DNA of 64,000 bases, taken from JACVRN01 sp035276685. GTDB taxonomy: Bacteria > Acidobacteriota > Blastocatellia > Pyrinomonadales > Pyrinomonadaceae. Every line of letters begins with the position of its first letter. Positions within the stretch are counted from its first letter, which is position 1. The stretch covers positions 19,533 to 83,532 of the forward strand of contig DATELK010000221.1 in NCBI GenBank assembly GCA_035276685.1. The letters run 5' to 3'. Positions 36,350 through 44,798 of this stretch are shown one piece after another. The position numbers were made by a program, and so were the translations under genes. The notes beneath the pieces are model-generated. The model saw only the letters and a program-made list of their open reading frames with translations. It searched no databases and had not been told where the DNA came from.

Positions 36350-39300
36350 ATGAAAGAGTTCGCGCATTCTCTCGCACTGGTGCTCATGGCTTTGCTCCTG
36401 TTGGCCTCCACGTCGCCTGTTATCAGGGACGCGCCTTCCCATCTTCAGAATCAAGCCTCTGCATTTCAGACGCGCGAGCAGGCCTATCGCGCCAACAACA
36501 TAGGTGTGGCGCTGCTTGAGCAGTTCAAGTACAGGGAGGGCGCTGAGAGCTTCCGTCGCGCCTTGCAGCTTGAGCCGAAACTGGCTCTGGCTCGTATCAA
36601 TCTGGCCATAGCGCTCTTTAACGTGCCTGACGCGGCGGGCGCGCAGAGAGAAGCGCAAGTAGCCGCGACGCTTGCGCCGGACGCGCCGCAGCCGCATTAC
36701 CTGCTAGGCCTGATAGCTAAATCGCAGAACCGCACGGAAGAGGCAATCGCGGCCTTTCAGCGCGTGCTTAAGATTGATGCAAGCGACGTGGGCGCGAACG
36801 TCAATCTGGGCCAGCTCTACATGCAGCAGCGAAAGTTCGCGGAAGCCGTGGCGGCTTTCCGCGCCGCGCTTATGGTTGAGCCGTACAACGGGACTGCGCT
36901 CTACAATCTCGGCACGGCGCTGCTTCGTGCGAACCAGCGCGAGGAAGGCCAGAGAGTCATAGCGCAGTTTCAGGAGCTGAGACAGCGCGGGAGCGGCACC
37001 ACTCTCGGACAGAACTATCTTGAGCAGGGGCGCTACGCAGAGGCCGTCGCCTCCACAGGCATAGAGCCCGAGCTTGTTGACCGCGCGACACCGCCCGTCG
37101 CCTTTACCGACGCGACGCGAGCGATTCTGTCAGACTCAAGACTCAACACGAAAGAGACCGCGCAAGTCTCGTCTATCTACGGTCGCAGCTTGAAGGGACG
37201 CGAGTCCGGTGATGCCTTGAAGCGCGAGATTGCAGAAAGCTTCGGCGGCTCCGTAGTCCTCTTTGACTTCGACGGAGACGCAGACCTCGATTTATTCACG
37301 GCCGCGTCTTCCGGCCAGCAGCTCTATAGAAACGATGCTGGAAAGCTCGCGGAGATTACAGCGCAGTCGGGCGCTCTGGCGTCGAAGCAAGCTGCCACGC
37401 CCACGGGCGCGGTCGCCGGAGATTACGACAACGACGGCAGACCAGACCTGTTCGTGATACGAGACGGCGGCCTCTCGCTTTATCACAACGACGGCAACGG
37501 AAAATTCTCTGACGTGACGAGCGCAGCCGCGCTCCCCGCTTATCCTTATCTCGCTTCGTCCGCAGCCCTTCTGGACGCAGACCACGACGGCGACCTGGAC
37601 ATCTTCATAGCGGGCCTCGCAGACCTCTCGAAGGCTCCCAGAGGCGAAGCCGTCTTCCCGGAAGACTTCGCTGGCGCGCCCCTGATGCTCCTTCGTAATG
37701 ACGGCAACGGAAAGTTCACGGACACGACCTCTGCGGCGAGGCTTGACGCTCCTGGCCATTGGGTAGCAGTTGTTCCGACAGACTTCAACAACAGGCGCGA
37801 CGTAGACCTGCTGCTTCTGGATTACGGCAAAGCGCCAGCGCTCTACAGCAACCAGCGCGACGGCACCTTTCGCAACGTGGCCGAGGTCGTAGGCCTGACA
37901 GCTTCGGGCAGGTGGACTTGTGCGGCAGCCGGAGACGTGAATAAGGACGGCTACACGGACTTCTTCTTCGGCAGAAGCGACGGCGACGGCCTCTTCGCCG
38001 TAAGCGATGGACGCGAGCGCTTCAAGACTACACAAGCGCCCGCAGCGACCGCAGCCGCGAGCGGCGCACAGCTTCTGGATTACGACAACGATGGCCTGCT
38101 CGACTGTCTGATGATGACGGACAAGGGGCTGAGAGTAGCGCGCAACGTGGGCGACGGCTGGACGGATGCGACCGCTAAGGCGGCAGCGAGCTTGAGAATG
38201 AGCGGCGCGCGTCTCTTCGCGGCTGGCGATATAGACGCGGACGGCGACACAGACATAGCCGCTCTTTCATCTTCCGGGGAATTGACCATAGCGCGCAACG
38301 ACGGCGGCAACAGCAACCAGTCCCTGCGCGTTAACCTGACGGGTAAGGTCAGCAATCGCAGCGGCATCGGCGCGAAGATTGAGGCGCGTGCAGGGAGCCT
38401 TATACAGAAGCTCGAAACCTATGCGGCGAGCCCCGCGCCCGCTCCGGCCGACGTGCTCTTCGGTCTTGGCAGGCGCTCCGGCGCGGACGCAGTGCGAGTG
38501 CTCTGGCCCGCAGGGATTGTTCAGGCAGAGACGGAGATTCCGGCGGCGACCGCGAGCGCGGCGGCGGGTAAAGCCTCCGCCCTGCGAGTCACGGAGCTTG
38601 ACCGCAAGCCTTCGTCGTGTCCCTACCTGTATGCATGGAACGGCGAGCGCTTCGAGTTCATCACGGACTTCATGGGCGGTGGCGAGATGGGTTATCTGGA
38701 AGCGCCGGGCCTTTATAATCATCCAGACCCGGTCGAGTACGTGCGTATTCGCGGCGACCAGTTAAGAGAGCGCGACGGGCGCTTTGAGCTTCGCGTCACC
38801 AACGAGCTTGAAGAAGCGCTCTTCCTAGACCGCTTGCAGTTGATTGCCGTCACGCATCCCGTGGGCGTAGAGGTCTATCCGAACGAAGGCATGACGAATC
38901 CTCCGCGCCCCTTCATTCTCTACAAGACGCGCGGCGCGCGGCCTCCGCTCGCAGCAACAGACGAGCACGGGCACGACGTACTCTCCCGCATCACGCGCAT
39001 GGATAGACAGTACCCGGACGACTTCCGCCGGGACGCTCTGCGCGGCTACGCCGAAGAGCACTCTTTGACATTGAAGCTGGATGAAGAGAAGGCTGCGCGT
39101 GGGCGCGTGCTGCTGCTCCTGACAGGCTGGACTGATTACTCCTGGTCTAGCGACAACCTAGCGGCCGCGCAGGCAGGCAAGCAGGCACAGCTTCCCTCGC
39201 TTCAGGTGAAGGACGCGCAAGGGCGTTGGCGCACTGTCATTGAAGACATAGGCATCCCCGTGGGAAGACCGCAGACCGTCACGGTTGACCTGACGGGCAA

Positions 39301-39940
39301 GTTCATAGGCCCTGGCCGGGAGGTGCGCATCAAGACCAACATGCGAATCCTCTGGGATGAGATTCTGGTGGACACTTCAGGCGGGGATTATCCGGCGGAG
39401 CTGACAAGGCTTGACCCTGCGGGGGCGGAGCTGCGCTGGCGCGGGTTCTCGCGCGAGGTCACGCCGGACGGGCGAGAGCCCTTCGGCTACGACTACGAGC
39501 AGGTCTCTTTCACTTCGCCTTGGAAAGTGATGCCGGGCCGCTACACTCGTGAGGGAGACGTGCGCGAACTGCTCTTAAGCTCAGACGACATGTTCGTCAT
39601 CTCTCGCCCCGGCGATGCTCTGAGCCTGTGGTTTGACGCGCGCCGCTTGCCGCCGCTACGTGCAGGATGGACGCGCACGTTCCTGCTCTACTCGGACGGC
39701 TACAGCAAGGAGATGGACATCAACTCCGCCATCCCCGACCAGGTGGGCCCGCTGCCCTTTCACGGGATGACGAAGTATCCCTACACGGCCCCAGAAGCGT
39801 ACCCCATGACCGAGGCTCGTAGAGCCTACATGGAGCGCTACAACACGCGAGTAGTGACGAGCGAGGTGCCGTCGATAGATGCTGTCTTGATTGGAGAAAG
39901 AGATTCCGAGGGAGCGGCGTTGAAAGGGGTGGAGAGATAA
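36350..39940 (+). CDS. Large secreted TPR-FG-GAP-UnbV protein, paralog of 32639
   Basis: The protein has 1196 residues from ATG 36350. The frame opens at 36299, but a good promoter ends after that codon and MKEFAHSLALVLMALLLLAS makes a clean signal peptide. TPRs span about 45-230 (NNIGVALLEQFKYREGAESF, ANVNLGQLYMQQRKFAEAVA). FG-GAP blades follow (DFDGDADLDLFTAASSG, DYDNDGRPDLFVIRDG, DADHDGDLDIFIAG, DIDADGDTDIAALS), then an ASPIC/UnbV part (FGLGRRSGADAVRVLWPAG), and a module of about 430 residues from SCPYLYAW (Cys757) to the end. It is divergently paired with the paralog at 32639 and ends in a hairpin terminator. Confidence 0.88.
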   Translation: MKEFAHSLALVLMALLLLASTSPVIRDAPSHLQNQASAFQTREQAYRANNIGVALLEQFKYREGAESFRRALQLEPKLALARINLAIALFNVPDAAGAQREAQVAATLAPDAPQPHYLLGLIAKSQNRTEEAIAAFQRVLKIDASDVGANVNLGQLYMQQRKFAEAVAAFRAALMVEPYNGTALYNLGTALLRANQREEGQRVIAQFQELRQRGSGTTLGQNYLEQGRYAEAVASTGIEPELVDRATPPVAFTDATRAILSDSRLNTKETAQVSSIYGRSLKGRESGDALKREIAESFGGSVVLFDFDGDADLDLFTAASSGQQLYRNDAGKLAEITAQSGALASKQAATPTGAVAGDYDNDGRPDLFVIRDGGLSLYHNDGNGKFSDVTSAAALPAYPYLASSAALLDADHDGDLDIFIAGLADLSKAPRGEAVFPEDFAGAPLMLLRNDGNGKFTDTTSAARLDAPGHWVAVVPTDFNNRRDVDLLLLDYGKAPALYSNQRDGTFRNVAEVVGLTASGRWTCAAAGDVNKDGYTDFFFGRSDGDGLFAVSDGRERFKTTQAPAATAAASGAQLLDYDNDGLLDCLMMTDKGLRVARNVGDGWTDATAKAAASLRMSGARLFAAGDIDADGDTDIAALSSSGELTIARNDGGNSNQSLRVNLTGKVSNRSGIGAKIEARAGSLIQKLETYAASPAPAPADVLFGLGRRSGADAVRVLWPAGIVQAETEIPAATASAAAGKASALRVTELDRKPSSCPYLYAWNGERFEFITDFMGGGEMGYLEAPGLYNHPDPVEYVRIRGDQLRERDGRFELRVTNELEEALFLDRLQLIAVTHPVGVEVYPNEGMTNPPRPFILYKTRGARPPLAATDEHGHDVLSRITRMDRQYPDDFRRDALRGYAEEHSLTLKLDEEKAARGRVLLLLTGWTDYSWSSDNLAAAQAGKQAQLPSLQVKDAQGRWRTVIEDIGIPVGRPQTVTVDLTGKFIGPGREVRIKTNMRILWDEILVDTSGGDYPAELTRLDPAGAELRWRGFSREVTPDGREPFGYDYEQVSFTSPWKVMPGRYTREGDVRELLLSSDDMFVISRPGDALSLWFDARRLPPLRAGWTRTFLLYSDGYSKEMDINSAIPDQVGPLPFHGMTKYPYTAPEAYPMTEARRAYMERYNTRVVTSEVPSIDAVLIGERDSEGAALKGVER

Positions 39941-39949
39941 GCTGTTGCG

Positions 39950-39972
39950 AAAGCTCTCTTCAGAGAGCTTTT
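39950..39972 (+). terminator. Hairpin terminator between convergent genes
   Basis: A perfect 9-bp stem AAAGCTCTC / GAGAGCTTT with loop TTCA, followed by a short T run on the plus strand, 10 bp after the stop of the 36350 gene. It also touches the stop of the convergent protease gene, so it may act in both directions. Confidence 0.6.
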
Positions 39973-40669
39973 ACTTCTCTTCGAGTGAAGCCGTGAGGGG
40001 TTGACTATTATTTGCGCCCGCGTAGCCTGTTGCGACCACGTACTTGTCACAGGCGCTAGGCTCATAAACATCGTTCCCCTTGTTCCTGCCCTTGAAGGCC
40101 GACATGGCGGTCGTGCCGCGTTTGCAGCCGTAGCAGTCGGCCAGCCCCATTGCATGACCAAGCTCGTGCGTTATCAAGCTCGTCAGTGCGTTCAAGTCTG
40201 TGACCGTAGGGCTCATTATGACAGTCATGCGAACGGAGCCGTTAGGCTTGGTGTAGAACTTAATCTCGCCCACGCGCTCCTTGCTCTTAGGCACGCCGCG
40301 CATGACCGTGATGGTCAACTCGTCGCGTACGACCGCTTCACGCTCGCCGCTATTAACAAAGATGACCGGAGAAGCTATCTCAAGGAGCGCGCGGTTCCAG
40401 TTGTTGACGCCGCGCGTGAGCGCCTCTACTTCGGCCCTGTTGAAGTTATCTTTCAGGTAGTAGACGCGCACCGGCTTAGTCGCGCTCAGACGCCAGCCCA
40501 TAGCTTCCGGCGAAGTCTTCCCCGTCTGGCACTGCTTAGGCATAGACAGGGGCATCGTGCCGCCTCCCACAGGGGCAGCAGGCCGGTCGCTCGCGTTCAT
40601 GACCGGCCTGGCCCACAGCAGAGGGGAGAGACACAAGACAACACAGAGACTATAAAGAAATGGCTTCAT
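39971..40669 (-). CDS. Secreted zincin metalloprotease (HExxHxxGxxD)
   Basis: The protein has 232 residues with a signal peptide (LYSLCVVLCLSPLLWA). The zinc motif HELGHAMGLAD gives ligands His168 and His172, catalytic Glu169 and a third-ligand Asp178, the metzincin pattern with Asp in place of the last His. TTAMSAF shortly after could be the Met-turn. DLNALTSLITHELGHAMG resembles matrixin-like and snapalysin-like small proteases. Four cysteines (two in DCYGCKRG) may form disulfides. It should cleave proteins outside the cytoplasm. It is 29 bp downstream of the secreted protein at 40699 and probably shares the leader with the cyclic-di-GMP riboswitch at 41854. Confidence 0.85.
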   Translation of the reverse strand: MKPFLYSLCVVLCLSPLLWARPVMNASDRPAAPVGGGTMPLSMPKQCQTGKTSPEAMGWRLSATKPVRVYYLKDNFNRAEVEALTRGVNNWNRALLEIASPVIFVNSGEREAVVRDELTITVMRGVPKSKERVGEIKFYTKPNGSVRMTVIMSPTVTDLNALTSLITHELGHAMGLADCYGCKRGTTAMSAFKGRNKGNDVYEPSACDKYVVATGYAGANNSQPLTASLEEK

Positions 40670-40698
40670 CGCTAGTTAAAAGCCTTTATCGTTGCGGA

Positions 40699-41394
40699 CT
40701 ACTTTCTGGCCATGCTGGTGCCGCTCACGGAGCGCATGGTGATGGCTACGTAGCTGCGCGCCGCGCCCGTGCGCTGCATCTCTGCGTCGCTGCGGAGCTT
40801 AAAGACGGCAGTCTGGCCCGGCTTCATCAGGACGTTGGCGTCAAAGTCCACGCTCTTCTGGCCGCCCTTAGACGTGACATCCACGAACCATGAGAGCAGC
40901 TTGACGCGGTAGTACTCGCCGTCGCTCGCGCTGCCCTTGTAGACGACAACTTCCGTCTGGCGGTTGAGCGTCGAAAGATAGCCGAAGCTGTTGGACGACA
41001 TGCTGGCGTTGACCATGCGCGCGTTGTTGGAAGAAGGTGCGCGCTCAAGATTCAGCTCCGCCAGCTCGCCCAGAAAATTGGTGGCCGCCTGGCGCTTCTT
41101 GATGCTGGCGAGCCCGCTGTTCTGCAAGGACGAAAGCCTCGCCACGAACTGGTTGGTGTTCATGTTCAGGTAGCTGCCTGTGCGATTGATGCCAGCCTTC
41201 TCGGAGAGAAGCGCGTTCGGGTCTTCAGTGGTGAAGTAGGTGACTTCTATTTGAGACTGTAGGTTCCTGTCTACCGGCACGGGCACGCGCACGCCGTATC
41301 CTTCGACCGGACACGACTGAGCGTCCGCCTTGCTCACGTTGATTGTGAAGAGTGCCAGCAGCGAGAGGGCCATCACTAAGAATCTCTTGTTCAT
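40699..41394 (-). CDS. Secreted protein of unknown function behind c-di-GMP riboswitch
   Basis: The protein has 231 residues. AAGGAGATAGTA lies directly before the ATG, a strong ribosome-binding site. The signal peptide (MALSLLALFTINVSKADAQ) is cleaved near residue 26. The mature part has one Cys (SCPVEGYGVRVPVPVD), a central helical stretch (NQFVARLSSLQNSGLASIKK) and a beta-rich C-terminal half (SVDFDANVLMKPGQTAVFKL, YVAITMRSVSG) that faintly resembles the strand pattern of secretin-type domains. No family is recognised with confidence. It is the first gene after the riboswitch leader and probably co-transcribed with the metalloprotease, so a surface or matrix protein is the simplest guess. 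Confidence 0.75.
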   Translation of the reverse strand: MNKRFLVMALSLLALFTINVSKADAQSCPVEGYGVRVPVPVDRNLQSQIEVTYFTTEDPNALLSEKAGINRTGSYLNMNTNQFVARLSSLQNSGLASIKKRQAATNFLGELAELNLERAPSSNNARMVNASMSSNSFGYLSTLNRQTEVVVYKGSASDGEYYRVKLLSWFVDVTSKGGQKSVDFDANVLMKPGQTAVFKLRSDAEMQRTGAARSYVAITMRSVSGTSMARK

Positions 41395-41853
41395 TACTAT
41401 CTCCTTATGTTGCTTGTCAGCCGGGCAGTCTTAATCCAGAGCGCCCTTAAGCCTTGGTCTTTCGGTAGGACTCCCGTGCCCTTCGCATTAGGAAAGTGAA
41501 GGGGCCGGAAAAAAGAGAGAGAAGAGCCTGTGACGGGTAGGCAGACGATTGAAGGGCCGAGCAAAACGCGAAGACGCGCCCCTCGCCGCAGAAGCTAATC
41601 GCTTCGTAGGCAGGGGATTGATTTAAGCTTGTGTCTGGTTTTCTAGAGCGGAAGGAGGTGTCGGGTTTGAAGAAAGTGGAATCACTCGAACAGGGACGCT
41701 CGCAGGGTGATTCCAGCCATGTCTTCGGCCGATTAAAGAGTGCGCCAAACATATCTTCGGCCCTCTCATCCACCCTGAGCCCTGAAAGCTCAAGAGGTAG
41801 AGAGCGGCACGATACGCTTGTCGGCTGAAGTCAAGGCTTGTCTTCAGTATCGC
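41395..41853 (-). other. Long untranslated leader between riboswitch and first gene
   Basis: About 460 nt of the presumed transcript. It holds a hairpin right after the aptamer (CTGAAG/CTTCAG stem, 41825-41847) without a U tract. An open frame of 108 codons (41447-41773) has no recognisable protein character. I see no second aptamer or clear terminator here. Confidence 0.45.
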
Positions 41854-41957
41854 CTTCGGCAACCAGACAATCTCCCCGAAAATTGCTAGCAAAAGCTGCA
41901 TTTTTTCGCCGGGAGACTCACGGCTTTGCGTCCCTGCCTCGCGGCAGGTTTGCCCTT
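41854..41957 (-). promoter_or_regulatory. Cyclic-di-GMP-I (GEMM-I) riboswitch aptamer
   Basis: Read on the minus strand, the RNA begins GGGCAAACC, then a hairpin UGCC-GCGA-GGCA with a GNRA tetraloop, the invariant GGGACGCAAAGCC, a third stem (AGUCUCCC paired with GGGGAGAUU around a long loop) and closes with GGUUGCCGAAG, which pairs back to GGCAA. Order, spacing and the conserved core match the GEMM-I class that binds cyclic di-GMP; the tetraloop hairpin has the same length as in the Vibrio Vc2 aptamer. A good promoter lies about 60 nt upstream. It should control the secreted protein at 40699 and the metalloprotease at 39971. Whether the switch is on or off with ligand cannot be read. Confidence 0.94.
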
Positions 41958-42016
41958 ATCGTGTACGAACCGTCATGTAAAGAGCAGCGCCGCCGACAGG
42001 TTTCGACGACACTTGT

Positions 42017-42045
42017 ATTAAACATAGTTCAAAACCATTTGTCAA
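42017..42045 (-). promoter_or_regulatory. Sigma-70 promoter of the riboswitch transcript
   Basis: On the minus strand a perfect TTGACA (42045-42040), a 17-bp spacer and TTTAAT (42022-42017). Transcription would start near 42010, about 55 nt before the aptamer. The surrounding DNA is markedly AT-richer than the coding regions. Confidence 0.75.
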
Positions 42046-42124
42046 TACTTTCAATATTGGTCTTTAATTGCATTACTGTTGTAGAGGCGGAAATTCAAGA
42101 TTCTCGGCGCTCTTTCATCTCTTC

Positions 42125-42152
42125 TTGACTATTGGCGGGTGCTTGGCATAAA
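42125..42152 (+). promoter_or_regulatory. Candidate promoter of the STAS gene
   Basis: TTGACT (42125-42130), a 16-bp spacer and CATAAA (42147-42152) lie about 40 bp before the ATG at 42191. It is divergent from the riboswitch promoter. Confidence 0.5.
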
Positions 42153-42190
42153 ACCTGTGGGTAAATAGTTTGTTCGGGAGTTTTAGATAG

Positions 42191-42541
42191 ATGCTGACTA
42201 TCAGGGAGCGTCAGGCCGGGGATGCAGTCGTCCTTGACCTTGAGGGCAACATTATCATGGGCGGCGGCAGCGCGGAGCTGCGCGACCAAATACGCCGTCT
42301 GATTCAGGAGGGCAAGGAGAAGGTCATACTGAACTTTGCCGGGGTCAAGTACATAGACTCAAGCGGCGTGGGCGAGCTGGTCTCGGGCTCCGTGGCTTTG
42401 AATCGAGTGAGCGGCCACCTGAGGCTTTTGAACCTGCCGCAGAAGGTCGAAGAGGTGATGGCCCTGAGCAGCCTTCTCTCTATATTCGAGGTCTACGACG
42501 ACGAAGCGGAAGCGGTGCGTAAGTCTGCCGGCAATGCCTGA
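42191..42541 (+). CDS. STAS-domain anti-sigma factor antagonist
   Basis: The protein has 116 residues, a single STAS domain of the SpoIIAA/RsbV type. The central KYIDSSGVGELV carries the Ser that partner kinases phosphorylate. The N-terminal DAVVLDLEGNIIMG strand and the final VEEVMALSSLLSIFEVYDDE helix are typical. In the unphosphorylated state such proteins bind anti-sigma kinases and free a sigma factor, or act in stressosome-like switches. No partner kinase or sigma factor lies in the window, so its circuit is unknown. It is transcribed alone, divergent from the riboswitch operon. Confidence 0.92.
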   Translation: MLTIRERQAGDAVVLDLEGNIIMGGGSAELRDQIRRLIQEGKEKVILNFAGVKYIDSSGVGELVSGSVALNRVSGHLRLLNLPQKVEEVMALSSLLSIFEVYDDEAEAVRKSAGNA

Positions 42542-42569
42542 GTCCGGCCAGTGTCTCGTTCGGCGGCCG

Positions 42570-42601
42570 CGACTCCCTGAGGGCCTGGCACACGGGAGTC
42601 G
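42570..42601 (+). other. Hairpin after the STAS gene
   Basis: An 8-bp perfect stem CGACTCCC / GGGAGTCG with a 16-nt loop, 29 bp after the stop. No T tract follows, so it is at best a weak or Rho-assisted terminator. Confidence 0.3.
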
Positions 42602-42676
42602 AGCCTCTCTATCCCTCACAGTTCCATTCATCAAACGTTCCCCCTTGTAATGTCTACAGTGGATTCTCTAAAGCAT

Positions 42677-44752
42677 ATGATGAAAAGAATAGTCTCTTTA
42701 CTGCTGACCATCGTTCTACTAGCCTCGCTTGCCACGCTCTCTCTGGCGGACGAGGGGATGTGGACTTTCGATAACCCGCCGCGCAAGCTCTGGAAGGAGC
42801 GATACAATTTTGAGCCTTCGGACGCGTGGCTTGAGCACGTGCGGCTCGCCTCCGTCAAAGTAGGCACGGCGAGCGGCGCTTTCGTCTCCCGCCGTGGGCT
42901 CGTGATGACGAACCAGCACGTGGCCTCAAGCCAGATTGCCAAGCTCTCCACGCCGGAGCGCAACCTGACCAGGGACGGCTTCTACGCGCGCACTCAGGCG
43001 GAAGAGCTGAAGTGTCCGGACATGGAGATAGACGTGCTTGTCTCTTATGAGGACGTGACCAAGCGTGTGCAGGGAGCGGTCAAGCAGGGAAGCTCCGTGG
43101 CTGAAGCCAACGAGCAGCGCCGCGCAGAGATTGCGCTGGTCGAGAGCGAGTCAAAGCAGAAGACGGGGCTCGTGAGCAACGTCGTCATGTTCTACAGCGG
43201 CGGCGAGTACTGGCTCTATCGCTTCAAAAGGTACACGGACGTGCGGCTCGTCTTCGCGCCCGAAGAGCAGATAGCCTTCTTCGGCGGCGACTACGACAAC
43301 TTCACCTACCCGCGCTACTGCCTGGACGTGACCTTCCTGCGGGTCTACGAGAACGGGCAGCCCGCCGCGACGGAGAATTTCTTCAAGTGGTCAAAGGCGG
43401 GCCCTGCGGACGGAGAGTTCGTGGTGTTGTCTGGCGCTCCGGGATCGACCGACAGGCTGATGACGGTGGCGCAGCTCAAGTACCAGCGAGACGTGGGCAA
43501 TCCTTTGCAGATGCAGGTCTGGACTGCGAGGCGTAACGCGCTTGAGCGCTACAGCGCGCAGGGCGCGGAGCAGGCCAGACGCGCGGGCGCTTCCCTGCGC
43601 TCCGTGTCGAACTCCATCAAGCGATTGACGGGACAGCAGGAAGGCCTGATGAATCCGCGTATGTTCGCCACGAAGGAGGAGCAGGAGCGTGCGCTTCGCT
43701 CCGAGGTCTCGCGCCGTCCGGAGTTGCAGAAGGAGTTCGGCGCGGCGTGGGAGGACGTGGCGACGGCTTACAATGAATTGCCCGCGATGGCGAAGCGCAT
43801 ATCCTTCAGCACTATTGAGGCCGCGCGACTGGGCTCTATAGCGACTTCAATCGTGCGCTACAGCGAAGAGGTGCCGAAGCCTAGCGGGCAGCGCTACGCG
43901 GAGTACAGAGACAACAGGCTGGAGTCCTTAAGGCTCAATCTATTTTCAAGCGCCCCCATCTACACTGAGATGGACGAGGCAGTGCTCGCGGCGTGGCTCG
44001 AAGAGGCGCGTAAGACGCTTGGCTCCGAAGACCCCTTCATACGCGCCGCGCTTGAGGGACAGACGCCCGCAGAGGTCGCAAGGAGAGTTATCGGCGGCAC
44101 GAAGCTCGCGGACGTGGCCGTCAGGCGCGCTTTGATAGAGGGCGGCAAAGAGGCCGTGGCAAAGTCTGACGACCCGTTGATTGTGCTGGCGCGAAAAGTC
44201 GAGCCCATCGTCAGGGAGCTTCGCGCGTGGAATGAGACGCGGATTAGGAGCGTGGAGGCGAGCGCCGGGCAGAAGATTTCAGCCGCTCGCTTCGCCGTCT
44301 ACGGAAAGAGCATCTACCCGGACGCGAACTCTAACCTGCGCCTGAGCTACGGCAAAGTTCTGGGCTATGAAGAGGACACAACGCTTGTGCCTTACAAGAC
44401 CACCTTCTACGGGCTGTACAACCGCGCTGAAGGCTTCGGTGAAAAGTCGCCATTTGATTTGCCCGCACGCTTCAGGGAGAAGAAGAATCAGCTTGACCTC
44501 TCTACGCCCTTAAACTTCGTCTACACGGCGGACACCATCGGCGGCAACTCGGGCTCACCCATCATCAACCGCAACGCGGAGATTGTCGGCCTCAACTTTG
44601 ACAGCAACTTGCAGAAGCTGCCGAACCGATACTGGTACGTGGATGAAACGGAAGGAGGCCGCGCCGTGGCCGTACACAGCCTGGCCATCACGGAAGCCTT
44701 GAGGAAGATGTACGGCGCAAACGAGCTGGTCGCGGAGATAACAGGGCAGTGA
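42677..44752 (+). CDS. Secreted S46-family dipeptidyl peptidase
   Basis: From the ATG at 42677 the protein has 691 residues (an ATG at 42650 is possible), with signal peptide MKRIVSLLLTIVLLASLATL. It opens with MWTFDNPP, the usual start of mature S46 enzymes. The chymotrypsin-like triad is visible: His81 in VMTNQHVAS, an Asp in GGDYDNFTYPRYCLDVTF, and Ser625 in TIGGNSGSPIIN. The long helical insertion between them is the cap that limits S46 enzymes to removing dipeptides. It acts in the periplasm on peptides made by other proteases. DPP7-like versus DPP11-like specificity cannot be settled by eye. The length is normal for the family. Confidence 0.93.
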   Translation: MMKRIVSLLLTIVLLASLATLSLADEGMWTFDNPPRKLWKERYNFEPSDAWLEHVRLASVKVGTASGAFVSRRGLVMTNQHVASSQIAKLSTPERNLTRDGFYARTQAEELKCPDMEIDVLVSYEDVTKRVQGAVKQGSSVAEANEQRRAEIALVESESKQKTGLVSNVVMFYSGGEYWLYRFKRYTDVRLVFAPEEQIAFFGGDYDNFTYPRYCLDVTFLRVYENGQPAATENFFKWSKAGPADGEFVVLSGAPGSTDRLMTVAQLKYQRDVGNPLQMQVWTARRNALERYSAQGAEQARRAGASLRSVSNSIKRLTGQQEGLMNPRMFATKEEQERALRSEVSRRPELQKEFGAAWEDVATAYNELPAMAKRISFSTIEAARLGSIATSIVRYSEEVPKPSGQRYAEYRDNRLESLRLNLFSSAPIYTEMDEAVLAAWLEEARKTLGSEDPFIRAALEGQTPAEVARRVIGGTKLADVAVRRALIEGGKEAVAKSDDPLIVLARKVEPIVRELRAWNETRIRSVEASAGQKISAARFAVYGKSIYPDANSNLRLSYGKVLGYEEDTTLVPYKTTFYGLYNRAEGFGEKSPFDLPARFREKKNQLDLSTPLNFVYTADTIGGNSGSPIINRNAEIVGLNFDSNLQKLPNRYWYVDETEGGRAVAVHSLAITEALRKMYGANELVAEITGQ

Positions 44753-44798
44753 AGCCGAAGGGCTCGCCCGAGCCTCTAACATGCTAAGGAGTCCGAAG

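Noticed and set aside
28138..39940. Possible enediyne biosynthesis cluster, because of UnbU and UnbV-type genes
   Set aside because: No polyketide synthase, thioesterase or tailoring gene is present; FG-GAP/UnbV proteins are widespread in Acidobacteriota without such clusters.
41447..41773. Open frame of 108 codons on the minus strand inside the riboswitch leader
   Set aside because: Composition is irregular (many Ser, Cys, Arg), there is no recognisable domain, and no clear ribosome-binding site. Better read as untranslated leader.
41623..41901. Minus-strand frame of 92 codons starting within the aptamer
   Set aside because: Its first 16 codons are the conserved riboswitch core, so the reading frame is incidental.
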